DNA from: RUG12461 sp045657665
Lineage (GTDB): Bacteria; Bacillota; Clostridia; Lachnospirales; Lachnospiraceae
Direction: 5' to 3'
Assembly (NCBI GenBank): GCA_045657665.1
Contig: JAZOTN010000008.1
Span: 62,001-126,000 of the forward strand
Length of the DNA stretch: 64,000 nucleotides
The position numbers and the translations under genes were made by a program. Positions 8,481-16,192 of this stretch are shown piece by piece (position 1 is the stretch's first letter; each line of letters starts with the position of its first letter). The notes under the pieces were generated by a model. It ran no database searches, was not told the origin of the DNA, and was given only the letters and a program-made list of their open reading frames with translations.

Positions 8481-10291
8481 ACGGAACTATTTTTGCAAGT
8501 GCATTTTATACCATCGGACTGCTGATCTGCTGCAGCGGCTTCTTTCTCTGGAAAAAAGTGAAGTCTCCGCAGCTTGTTGTGCTGTGGCTTCCTCTGACAG
8601 GGATCCTCGCTGAGTGCTACATGACCTTTGTCGCAGCAGTGCTGTGTCTCATCAAAATCCCGACGAACCTGTTCACGCTCGGTATTTTTCTTTATGCGGC
8701 AGGTGTGTTTTTCTGGATCCGGATCATCCGGAAAAAAGAAAAGCAGGAGTACCTTAGGATCAGCGTTTACGACGTTATATTTGTCGTACTTCTCGTTGCT
8801 GCAGTGCTTTACATTGCGAATATCCGGTACGGACTTCCGTCTCTCGACTGGAGTTACGCAACCGTGGATCCCTCCGCCCGCTACCGGGAGGCGATGGAGT
8901 TTGTCAACGATGAATATGTGAGGCATATGTTCTTCGCGCAGCTCCAGAACGGGACGCTGATCGAGCTGGTGTCGCCGGTAGCCAATTATGATTACTATTA
9001 CCGGATCTATGTTCTGGGAGATATCCTGCAGCTCCTCCTGAACGGGTTCATGTTCTATGGGATCGCAAGGAGATTTGCGCTTCGCGGTGCTTTTGCAAAA
9101 GAAGGGAATACACCGCATTTCGGGAATGTCGTGGCAATTATCGCCGGTCTTTTCTATACGCTTGGATATCCTCTGAACAGTATGATCTGGGGCTTTACCT
9201 ATCTTGGCATGAGTCTTTATCTCATCATGGCGCTTCTTGTTATCACTGACGATTATGTGCAGAAGGAATATACGGGAAAGGTTTTTCCGATCATCCTTTT
9301 GATGCTGCTCTGCACAGCCATGTTCCAGTGCTATGTCCTGTTCATGCCGGTGACGTACCTTTCGGTGGCGATCCCGATCCTGATCTCCCAGGCGAAAGAA
9401 AAGCGTCTGTTTTCCCTTAATACACTGACAAAAGGGCTTGGGATCTTTTTAGTTCCGGTTCTTTTCGGATTTATCTATACCTACATGGAGGTGTTCGTCC
9501 AGGATGACATCAAGGTGGCCTCCGCGGCATCGGCGGAGGGAGCGATCTACCGTGATCTTTACAGCAATTTCCTGTTTTTCGGACCGCTGGCGCTGATTGG
9601 CATCATCCTTTTGATCAAAAAGAAGAAGAACAGCTTTTTAACCTGGTTTGCTCCCATGTTCGGGGCTATGATGCTGTTCATGTTTATCGTCAGCTACACC
9701 ACAAGAAAGATCTCCACTTACTATTTCTTCAAGGATCATTATCTGTTATGGCTTGTGACGTTCCTGCTCCTCGTTTATGCGCTGAACCAGGTTTCAATCC
9801 AGGGAAGGGTTATGGCCGGGCTCTATATGGGGAGCTGGGCATTTGTGGCATCCCTCTTTTTCTTCGGGATCGAAAATAAGATCGAGGCACGAAATCAGCA
9901 GTTTGTAAGGGATAACAAGTCCATGTATTATAATGACCTCCTAGCCTTTAACTGGAATACGATCTGGGCGCCCCGCTACCGCGGGGACAAGATGGATTTA
10001 ACGCACCATGTGTATGACCTTCTTCAGAGCGGCGAAGCGGAAGGCCCGGTCGCGATCGTTTCCATCCAGGAGGAGACGTATCTGTATGAGTCCATGACAG
10101 GGCAGATGCTGACGGATTTTGAGTGGTGGAAAGAGCTTACGATGGACGAATACTATCAGAATATACTGGATCTCTGTGATTATGTATGCGTTTATAATGA
10201 CTGCGAGCAGTATTTTGACCGGCAGGAGATGTTTGATCAGATGGAGATCATTTATGAGAATACGGCCGGTTTCATAGCAAAGGTGGAATAA
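8477..10291 (+). CDS. Polytopic membrane protein, unassigned GT-C-like
   Basis: A 604-residue protein with roughly twelve hydrophobic segments and a soluble C-terminal domain of about 130 residues. I do not recognise the family. The outer loop after the third or fourth membrane segment is long and acidic (LDWSYATVDPSARYREAM, then YDYYYR), as in GT-C glycosyltransferases that use polyprenyl-phosphate sugars. A TRKISTYYFFKDHY stretch lies in a later loop. It overlaps the GH78-like gene by ATGA and is followed six bases later by a DUF2142 gene. A membrane glycosyltransferase is the most likely role by context, but a polymerase-like or transport role cannot be excluded. Confidence 0.6.
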   Translation: MNGTIFASAFYTIGLLICCSGFFLWKKVKSPQLVVLWLPLTGILAECYMTFVAAVLCLIKIPTNLFTLGIFLYAAGVFFWIRIIRKKEKQEYLRISVYDVIFVVLLVAAVLYIANIRYGLPSLDWSYATVDPSARYREAMEFVNDEYVRHMFFAQLQNGTLIELVSPVANYDYYYRIYVLGDILQLLLNGFMFYGIARRFALRGAFAKEGNTPHFGNVVAIIAGLFYTLGYPLNSMIWGFTYLGMSLYLIMALLVITDDYVQKEYTGKVFPIILLMLLCTAMFQCYVLFMPVTYLSVAIPILISQAKEKRLFSLNTLTKGLGIFLVPVLFGFIYTYMEVFVQDDIKVASAASAEGAIYRDLYSNFLFFGPLALIGIILLIKKKKNSFLTWFAPMFGAMMLFMFIVSYTTRKISTYYFFKDHYLLWLVTFLLLVYALNQVSIQGRVMAGLYMGSWAFVASLFFFGIENKIEARNQQFVRDNKSMYYNDLLAFNWNTIWAPRYRGDKMDLTHHVYDLLQSGEAEGPVAIVSIQEETYLYESMTGQMLTDFEWWKELTMDEYYQNILDLCDYVCVYNDCEQYFDRQEMFDQMEIIYENTAGFIAKVE

Positions 10292-10297
10292 ACCCGG

Positions 10298-11905
10298 ATG
10301 TCTGTTTTCAAGAATGTGTTTCAAAAAAAGAATATCATCGCCATGATCATTCTGACAGGTCTTTTTCTGGTGCTTTCCGTTGCTGTGTACCGCACGGAGA
10401 TCCAGCCTAGGATCGATGAGGGATTTCCGTTCTGGAGGGGATGGTTTTTCATCGGCGCTGTCATTTTATATGTTATGATGCTTGGCGTATATCTCGGCTT
10501 TTTTGTATTCCGCTCAAAGATCGAATACGTCTTTCTTCTTGCGGGAGTTTGTATTTCCATTCTTTTCAATTTTCTGATCCTTCCGGGATCGCTCCCGGAT
10601 GAGCCGGATCACATCGCGACCGCGTATTATTTCTCGAATAAACTGATGGGGATACCGGATGCCGGGATCGGAGAAGGAGAGGACGGGATCCCGAGGGAAA
10701 GCATTTATGTACGCGATACGGACGTGCAGTTCATGAACCGCTTCCAGCTGACGCCGACCCTAAAAGAATACCATTATGTAAGGGACTTCTCCAAGGAAAA
10801 GGATGTTTCCGATGAATTGGTTTCTTTCGGCCGTTCCAAATATACGGAAAACTGGATCACATATATTCCGACCATCCTTTCCACGACGATCTGCCGGCTG
10901 GCCGGGGCAAACGGGGTCGTAACGATCTACTGGGGACGTGTTGTCCAGACCGTGATCTGGCTTCTTGTGTTTTTCTTTGCGATCCGGATCCTGCCCGTCG
11001 GAAAAGCCGTGATGTTCCTGCTGGGGATCTGTCCGATCACACTGCAGCAGTGTATGTCATACACCTATGATGCAGCAGCAATAGAAGCCTCGGTACTGTT
11101 CTTCGCATTGCTCTTCAGGATCCTGTACAGCGACCGGATGGTGGGGATTCGTGATACAATTCTGATCGGATTTCTGTTATTCCTGCTGTCTTCCTGTAAG
11201 GGTGGTGTATATATTCCGGAGTGCCTGTTTGTGCTTTTGATACCAGGGGATCGGTATAAAAGCGTACGGGCAAAGCATCTCATTCGGGTGGTATTTCTTC
11301 TATGCATTCTGGCCGGATTCCTTTGGAATACTTTCGGATATCTTCTGGTGGTACTTGGGCTTCGGGAAAATCCGCTTTCCGGCGCGACGGCGGATTATTC
11401 AACGGAAATATCCACATACAAGCTTTCAGACGTTCTGCATGATCCGGGATATGCCCTTTATGTACTGATTAATACGATCCTGATCTTTGCTGATTTCTAT
11501 GCACTGGGATCGGTGTCAGGCCCTCTTTGCTGGCTCACTGTTGGGATCAGCCGGATCTTAGGGTACGCGCTTCTCATGATGATGGCACTCGCGGCTGTCC
11601 GCACGGAGAGCGAAGAGCCGGTTCGGAAGAAACACAGGTGGTGCATTGTGTTTGCGACGATCCTGACATTTCTGATGTCGGCGGGGGCCATGCTGATCAC
11701 CTGGACCGACCGCGGTAATAATTACATAACAGGGCTCCAGGGACGGTATTTTACCCCTCTGCTCCCTTACATCGCGTTTTTGTTCCGAAGAGGAAATCTG
11801 ACGGTAAAGAGAAATCTTGACAAGGAGCTTTGTTTTGCCGGAACGGGAATTGCGGTTCTTGTTGTCTGGAACCTTTTATACAGTATCCGTATCGTGACGA
11901 TGTGA
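10298..11905 (+). CDS. DUF2142 family membrane protein (putative GT-C glycosyltransferase)
   Basis: A 535-residue polytopic protein. After two or three membrane segments comes LPDEPDH (Asp101, Glu102, His105), the conserved acidic outer-loop motif of DUF2142. The middle part carries YWGRVVQT and the C-terminal part NYITGLQGRYFTP, both shared with the paralogues at 41976, 44712 and 49123. Unlike those at 44712 and 49123 it has no large outer beta domain at its N terminus. DUF2142 proteins are found in surface-glycan loci and are thought to be membrane glycosyltransferases; this is not established for this protein. It is the last gene before the promoter at 11906. Confidence 0.8.
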   Translation: MSVFKNVFQKKNIIAMIILTGLFLVLSVAVYRTEIQPRIDEGFPFWRGWFFIGAVILYVMMLGVYLGFFVFRSKIEYVFLLAGVCISILFNFLILPGSLPDEPDHIATAYYFSNKLMGIPDAGIGEGEDGIPRESIYVRDTDVQFMNRFQLTPTLKEYHYVRDFSKEKDVSDELVSFGRSKYTENWITYIPTILSTTICRLAGANGVVTIYWGRVVQTVIWLLVFFFAIRILPVGKAVMFLLGICPITLQQCMSYTYDAAAIEASVLFFALLFRILYSDRMVGIRDTILIGFLLFLLSSCKGGVYIPECLFVLLIPGDRYKSVRAKHLIRVVFLLCILAGFLWNTFGYLLVVLGLRENPLSGATADYSTEISTYKLSDVLHDPGYALYVLINTILIFADFYALGSVSGPLCWLTVGISRILGYALLMMMALAAVRTESEEPVRKKHRWCIVFATILTFLMSAGAMLITWTDRGNNYITGLQGRYFTPLLPYIAFLFRRGNLTVKRNLDKELCFAGTGIAVLVVWNLLYSIRIVTM

Positions 11906-11934
11906 TTGTCAGAAAAACGATTCTATGATACTAT
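11906..11934 (+). promoter_or_regulatory. Predicted sigma-A promoter for rmlB
   Basis: A -35 box TTGTCA (11906-11911) and a -10 box TACTAT (11929-11934) are separated by exactly 17 bases, with a TGA just before the -10 (extended -10). It begins directly after the stop of the DUF2142 gene. Transcription would start near 11941, leaving a leader of about 30 bases with a strong AAAAGGAGG (11954-11962) before rmlB. It is the best promoter in the left half and suggests that the rhamnose genes can be expressed apart from the upstream genes. Confidence 0.7.
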
Positions 11935-11970
11935 AGGGAACGTGAAGAATTTAAAAAGGAGGCTGTTTTT

Positions 11971-13056
11971 ATGCGCACTTATCTTGTGACCGGCGGAGCC
12001 GGATTCATCGGTTCCAATTACATTCATTACATGTTTCGGAAATACGGGGATGAGATCCGCATCATCAATGTGGATGCGCTCACCTATGCAGGAAACCTGG
12101 AGAACCTGAAGGATCTTGAAGGAAATCCGAACTACACATTTATCCGTGCAGATATTACGGATAAGGAAGCAATCGCAAAGATTTTTGCGGAGAATGATAT
12201 CGACCGTGTCGTACACTTTGCTGCAGAAAGCCATGTGGACCGATCAATCCGGAATCCAGAAGTGTTTGTCCACACGAATGTCATCGGGACGGCAGTCATG
12301 CTGAATTGCGCAAAAGCAGCTTGGGAGAAGGAAGACGGCACTTTTAAGGAAGGAAAGAAATTCCTTCATGTTTCGACAGACGAAGTGTTCGGATCCCTTC
12401 CGGATGACGGAAAGTCCTACTTCCATGAAACAACTCCCTATCAGCCTCACAGCCCCTATTCGGCAAGCAAGGCAGGTTCCGATATGCTTGTAAAATCCTA
12501 TATGGATACCTATAAATTCCCTGCGAATATCACGAATACGTCCAATAACTACGGACCGTATCAGTTCCCGGAGAAACTGATCCCCCTTCTCATCAATAAC
12601 GCGCTTCACGGAAAAGAGCTTCCGGTTTACGGAGACGGTATGAATATCCGTGACTGGCTTTATGTGGATGATCATGCGAAAGGCATCGATATGGTGCAGG
12701 AACAGGGAAAACTGTTTGAGACCTATAATATCGGCGGACATAATGAGAAGCGTAATATTGAGATCGTAAATCTTGTGATCGAGACACTCCTTGAGCTTCT
12801 TCCGGATGATGATCCGCGCAAGAAAAATGTCAGCAAGGATCTGATCAAACATATCGAGGACCGGAAAGGTCATGACCGCCGCTATGCGATCGCACCGGAT
12901 AAGATCAAGGCTGAGATCGGCTGGGAGCCGGAGACCAAGTTCGCGGACGGTATCAGGAAGACGATCAAGTGGTACTTAGAGCATCAGGACTGGCTTGCAA
13001 ATGTTGCCAGCGGTGATTATCAGAAGTATTACGACAGTATGTATCAGAATAAATAG
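11971..13056 (+). CDS. rmlB: dTDP-glucose 4,6-dehydratase
   Basis: A 361-residue extended SDR enzyme with the NAD motif TGGAGFIGSN at the N terminus, HFAAESHVDRS, the catalytic STDEVFG (Thr-Asp-Glu) and YSASK (Tyr-x-x-x-Lys). It converts dTDP-glucose to dTDP-4-keto-6-deoxyglucose. That intermediate feeds rhamnose here. It is also the required starting point for the 2,6-dideoxyhexose genes at 31254-34556 and the WecE-type aminotransferase at 40865, so this gene is the hub of three predicted sugar branches. It has its own promoter and a very strong ribosome binding site. Confidence 0.96.
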   Translation: MRTYLVTGGAGFIGSNYIHYMFRKYGDEIRIINVDALTYAGNLENLKDLEGNPNYTFIRADITDKEAIAKIFAENDIDRVVHFAAESHVDRSIRNPEVFVHTNVIGTAVMLNCAKAAWEKEDGTFKEGKKFLHVSTDEVFGSLPDDGKSYFHETTPYQPHSPYSASKAGSDMLVKSYMDTYKFPANITNTSNNYGPYQFPEKLIPLLINNALHGKELPVYGDGMNIRDWLYVDDHAKGIDMVQEQGKLFETYNIGGHNEKRNIEIVNLVIETLLELLPDDDPRKKNVSKDLIKHIEDRKGHDRRYAIAPDKIKAEIGWEPETKFADGIRKTIKWYLEHQDWLANVASGDYQKYYDSMYQNK

Positions 13057-13120
13057 CAGTTTACAGCGCTTTTAATAGAGTGTTGATATCTGAGATGGGG
13101 AGATAATTATTGGAGGGACT

Positions 13121-13999
13121 ATGAAAGGTATTATTCTTGCAGGCGGAAGCGGAACTCGTCTGTATCCGCTGACAAAAGCCATCAGCAAACAGATCATGCC
13201 GGTTTACGACAAACCGATGATCTATTATCCTCTTTCAACATTGATGCTGGCAGGCATCCGTGATGTTCTGATCATTTCTACACCCCGTGACCTTCCGGTG
13301 TTCCGGGATCTTTTGAAAGACGGAAGCCAGCTCGGGATGCACCTTGAATATACGATCCAGACAGAGCCTAGGGGCCTTGCGGATGCGTTTATCTTAGGCG
13401 CGGACTTTATCGGGGATGATTCCGCAGCACTCGTGCTCGGTGACAATATCTTTTACGGACAGAGTTTTTCCAAAGTACTGAGAAGCGCCAGAGAACGCGT
13501 TGAAACCAGCGGCGGTGCGACAATTTTCGGATACTACGTCAGGGATCCGAGGGAATACGGCGTAGTGGAGTTTGACGAGAACGGGAAAGCGCTCTCCATT
13601 GAGGAAAAGCCGGAACATCCGAAGAGCAATTATGCAGTACCGGGGCTGTATCTCTATGACAACGATGTTGTGGAGATCGCGAAAAACATAAAACCGTCTG
13701 CACGCGGAGAGCTTGAGATCACGGCAGTCAATAACGAATACCTTTCCCGCGGAACGCTTTCCGTAGAAACACTGGGACGCGGCTTTGCATGGCTGGATAC
13801 CGGAAATCATGACATGCTTCTTGCGGCAGCGGAGTTTGTATCTTCCGTACAAAAACGCCAGGGACTCCATGTTTCCTGTATCGAAGAGATTGCATATAAA
13901 CGAGGATTTATCACAAAAGAACAGCTTATTGAGCTGGCACAGCCACTCCTTAAAACGGAGTACGGGCAGTATCTGCTGGATGTTGCGGAGGGGCTTTGA
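13121..13999 (+). CDS. rmlA: Glucose-1-phosphate thymidylyltransferase
   Basis: A 292-residue nucleotidyltransferase with LAGGSGTRLYPLT at the N terminus (the pyrophosphorylase signature) and LVLGDNIFYG around the metal-binding Asp. It makes dTDP-glucose from dTTP and glucose-1-phosphate, the first step for all the dTDP sugars of the locus. GGAGGG precedes the ATG. The 64-base gap from rmlB has only a weak promoter-like TTTACA/TGATAT pair. The stop codon lies inside the left arm of a long hairpin (13993-14040). Confidence 0.96.
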   Translation: MKGIILAGGSGTRLYPLTKAISKQIMPVYDKPMIYYPLSTLMLAGIRDVLIISTPRDLPVFRDLLKDGSQLGMHLEYTIQTEPRGLADAFILGADFIGDDSAALVLGDNIFYGQSFSKVLRSARERVETSGGATIFGYYVRDPREYGVVEFDENGKALSIEEKPEHPKSNYAVPGLYLYDNDVVEIAKNIKPSARGELEITAVNNEYLSRGTLSVETLGRGFAWLDTGNHDMLLAAAEFVSSVQKRQGLHVSCIEEIAYKRGFITKEQLIELAQPLLKTEYGQYLLDVAEGL

Positions 14000-14040
14000 G
14001 CACTTAGCAAGCAATACCATGCGAGCCTAGTGCTCAAAGC
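13993..14040 (+). repeat. Long hairpin over the rmlA stop codon, copy 1 of a shared palindrome core
   Basis: The arms GCTTTGAGCACTTAGC (13993-14008) and GCCTAGTGCTCAAAGC (14025-14040) pair over 16 positions with two mismatches, the outer 11 perfectly. The core CACTTAGC...GCCTAGTG recurs in the wzm-wzt gap (16092-16116) with one base changed. No T-run follows, so this is not a classical intrinsic terminator. It may slow or attenuate transcription between rmlA and the downstream acetyltransferase gene, or it may be a dispersed intergenic repeat. Confidence 0.7.
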
Positions 14041-14041
14041 C

Positions 14042-14058
14042 GTTCTGCGGAGCAGAAC
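14042..14058 (+). other. Second short hairpin downstream of rmlA
   Basis: GTTCTGC and GCAGAAC form a perfect 7-base stem around a GGA loop, one base after the longer hairpin ends. TTCC follows rather than a U-tract. The two tandem hairpins fill most of the rmlA-acetyltransferase gap. They argue against the upstream in-frame ATG at 14030 as a start, because it lies within the first hairpin. Confidence 0.6.
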
Positions 14059-14086
14059 TTCCTTGCAGAAATGTCTTGTGAATGAT

Positions 14087-14584
14087 ATGAAACATTTACG
14101 AAAACTGAAAAAAGAAGATGCCCCCTTAATGCTGGAATGGATGCATGATCCGGAGGTGGCGGGTAACTTCCGGGTGGATTTTATGAGTGTTACACCGGAG
14201 CAGGCAGAGGACTTCATCAAAAACAGCTTTACCGAAAAAAACCAGCACTTTGCGATTGTTGGTGAAAACGATGATTATGTAGGCACGATCAGTTTGAAGA
14301 ATATTGATCCGGTTGCGAAAGAAGCGGAGTACGCAATCGTGGCAAGAAAGAGTGCTCAGGGGAAAGGGTATGCACACCAAGCGACATCAGAGTTGATCAG
14401 GTATGCTTTCGAAACGCTGAAACTGAACCGGGTTTATCTCAATGTATTAAAAGAAAACATAAGAGCAAATCGATTCTATCAGAAAAATGGTTTTACTTTT
14501 ACCGGAGAGGATCCGGAAAAGCTTTTGATCAACGGAAAAGAGCATACACTGAATCTTTACGAAACACGAAATCAAGCGGAATGA
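14087..14584 (+). CDS. GNAT-family N-acetyltransferase
   Basis: A 165-residue protein starting at MKHLRKLKKEDAPLM. An in-frame ATG at 14030 lies inside a hairpin and would add 19 unrelated residues, so the later start is chosen although its ribosome binding site is weak. The acetyl-CoA binding motif A reads RKSAQGKGYAHQA (about residues 86-98), followed by LNVLKENIRANRFYQKNGF, the usual motif B of RimJ/PseH-like enzymes. It transfers an acyl group from CoA to an amine. Lying between rmlA and rmlC, it may N-acetylate an amino sugar nucleotide, but a peptide or small-molecule substrate is equally possible. Confidence 0.8.
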   Translation: MKHLRKLKKEDAPLMLEWMHDPEVAGNFRVDFMSVTPEQAEDFIKNSFTEKNQHFAIVGENDDYVGTISLKNIDPVAKEAEYAIVARKSAQGKGYAHQATSELIRYAFETLKLNRVYLNVLKENIRANRFYQKNGFTFTGEDPEKLLINGKEHTLNLYETRNQAE

Positions 14585-14637
14585 CCGCTAAATATAGTGA
14601 TCTATGAAAAAGAGCGACTAACAAATGGAGTAGAAAC

Positions 14638-15225
14638 ATGGGAAAGATTAATGTGACAAGAGATTGTAACGGGATTAAGGGCCTTGCGGTGATCGAGCCG
14701 GCAGTGTACGGTGATGCTCGGGGTTATTTTATGGAGACTTACAACTATAATGATTTCAAGGAGGCCGGGATTGACTGCGTGTTCGTGCAGGATAATCAGT
14801 CTGCTTCTTCGAAAGGTGTCCTCCGCGGTCTTCATTTTCAGATCAATTATCCGCAGGATAAGCTTGTCCGCGTGATCAGCGGTGAGGTATTTGATGTAGC
14901 CGTGGATCTGCGAAACGGTTCGGAAACTTTCGGCAAATGGTTCGGAGTGAAGCTTTCCGCAGAGAACAAAAAACAGTTCTTTATCCCGAAAAACTTTGCC
15001 CATGGGTTCCTTGTCTTATCCGAGGAAGCAGAGTTCTGTTATAAAGTGACCGATTTTTATCATCCGAACGATGAAGGCGGACTGATGTGGAACGATCCTG
15101 AGATCGGCGTAGAATGGCCGATTCCGGAAGGCTTCACAGCAGAAACCCTGAATCTTTCCGACAAGGATCGCGTGCATCCGCCGTTTGCGGAGTTTTTAAA
15201 AAGCCGCGGGATTGACAGGGCATGA
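14638..15225 (+). CDS. rmlC: dTDP-4-dehydrorhamnose 3,5-epimerase
   Basis: A 195-residue cupin-fold epimerase. GVLRGLHFQ carries the catalytic His66, and AHGFLVLSEEAEFCYK is the second conserved strand with the active-site Tyr region. It converts dTDP-4-keto-6-deoxyglucose to dTDP-4-keto-L-rhamnose, completing the four-gene rhamnose pathway. A GGAG lies about 9 bases before the ATG. The stop overlaps the start of the ABC permease gene by ATGA, coupling sugar supply to the exporter. Confidence 0.95.
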   Translation: MGKINVTRDCNGIKGLAVIEPAVYGDARGYFMETYNYNDFKEAGIDCVFVQDNQSASSKGVLRGLHFQINYPQDKLVRVISGEVFDVAVDLRNGSETFGKWFGVKLSAENKKQFFIPKNFAHGFLVLSEEAEFCYKVTDFYHPNDEGGLMWNDPEIGVEWPIPEGFTAETLNLSDKDRVHPPFAEFLKSRGIDRA

Positions 15226-16028
15226 AAAAAGAAACAGTGAAGCTCGTTCTTCGGCTTGCGAAGAACGATTTTAAGGCCAAGTTCGCCGGCTCATACCTTG
15301 GGATTGTATGGACGTTTTTGCAGCCGGTGGTAATGATACTGGTCTATTGGTTTGTATTTGAGAAAGGCTTACCGGCAACCGGGGTCACGACAAAGAGCGG
15401 GATCACGGTTCCCTTTGTGTTATGGCTGACTGCGGGTATGGTACCGTGGTTTTATTTTTCGGAAGCATTCTCCAGCGGGACGAATACGCTTCTGGAATAC
15501 AGCTATCTTGTAAAAAAAGTAGTCTTTAATATTGATGTATTGCCGTTTGTCAAGGTGATCTCGGCCGGTGTGGTTCATGTGATATTGATCCTGATCATGC
15601 TGGTGCTTTACGGATGCTATGGTTTCTTCCCGGATGCCTATACGCTGCAGGTGATCTACTATTCCTTCTGTATGGTATTCCTGGTGCTTGGCGCTGTTTA
15701 TATCACCTGTTCGATCGTGGTGTTTTTCCGCGATCTGTCGCAGCTCGTCAATATTTTTATGCAGGTCTGGGTCTGGATCACGCCGATTATGTGGAACCTG
15801 GACGGAATGATCGAGGCCGGCAGTATTTCTCCGGTCATCGGAAGGATCTTTAAGCTGAATCCGTTTTATTATGTTGTATCGGGCTACCGCGATGCTTTGA
15901 TCCACAAGGTGGCTTTCTGGGAAAAATGGGATCTGACGCTGTACTTCTGGATCTTTGCGATCGTACAGTTCCTGATCGGCCAGTTGATATATAGGAGATT
16001 AAAACCTCATTTTGCAGACGTTTTGTGA
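15222..16028 (+). CDS. wzm: ABC-2 type polysaccharide export permease (Wzm/TagG-like)
   Basis: A 268-residue integral membrane protein with six hydrophobic segments and the N-terminal amphipathic helix (LAKNDFKAKFAGSYLGIVW) typical of permeases exporting O-antigen, teichoic acid or rhamnan chains. With the ATPase at 16193 it would move a completed polyprenyl-linked glycan to the outer face. Permease and ATPase genes are normally adjacent or overlapping. Here they are split by 164 bases holding a very large hairpin (16042-16180). Confidence 0.9.
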   Translation: MKKETVKLVLRLAKNDFKAKFAGSYLGIVWTFLQPVVMILVYWFVFEKGLPATGVTTKSGITVPFVLWLTAGMVPWFYFSEAFSSGTNTLLEYSYLVKKVVFNIDVLPFVKVISAGVVHVILILIMLVLYGCYGFFPDAYTLQVIYYSFCMVFLVLGAVYITCSIVVFFRDLSQLVNIFMQVWVWITPIMWNLDGMIEAGSISPVIGRIFKLNPFYYVVSGYRDALIHKVAFWEKWDLTLYFWIFAIVQFLIGQLIYRRLKPHFADVL

Positions 16029-16041
16029 GAGATACTATGAA

Positions 16042-16180
16042 AGCCCGCGAGTATCTGCAAGAGTCCTTTGAAGACCGTTGAAAAACGTTGGCACTTAGCG
16101 AGGTACGAGCTTAGTGACCATTACGTTTTTCACCGAGCGAAAGCGTGTCTGAAAAGGGGTCTTGCAGATACGGGAGGGCT
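16042..16180 (+). repeat. 139-base nested hairpin between wzm and wzt, copy 2 of the palindrome core
   Basis: The outer arms include a perfect 12-base pair (GTATCTGCAAGA 16051-16062 with TCTTGCAGATAC 16160-16171), flanked by further pairing (16042-16075 with 16147-16180, interrupted). Inside, GAAAAACGT (16080-16088) pairs perfectly with ACGTTTTTC (16123-16131). The centre CACTTAGC (16092-16099) pairs with GCTTAGTG (16109-16116) with one mismatch. The centre matches that of the hairpin at 13993-14040. A small GC-GAAA-GC loop sits at 16137-16144. It could be a structured RNA leader of wzt, a transcription attenuator, or a decayed miniature mobile repeat. No open reading frame of interest lies within it. 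Confidence 0.75.
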
Positions 16181-16192
16181 GAAAGAATACTG

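Noticed and set aside
8186..9118. Minus-strand open frame (310 codons) spanning the GH78/8477 junction
   Set aside because: It crosses the ATGA overlap of two supported genes and shows no recognisable fold.
13993..14058. Intrinsic terminator after rmlA
   Set aside because: The two hairpins are strong but no T-run follows, and the same core recurs elsewhere inside an operon, so a repeat or attenuator is more likely than a terminator.
16145..16192. Upstream ATG that would extend the Wzt-like protein by 16 residues
   Set aside because: It lies in the right-hand part of the large hairpin and adds residues unlike any ABC ATPase N terminus; ATG 16193 gives the usual beginning.
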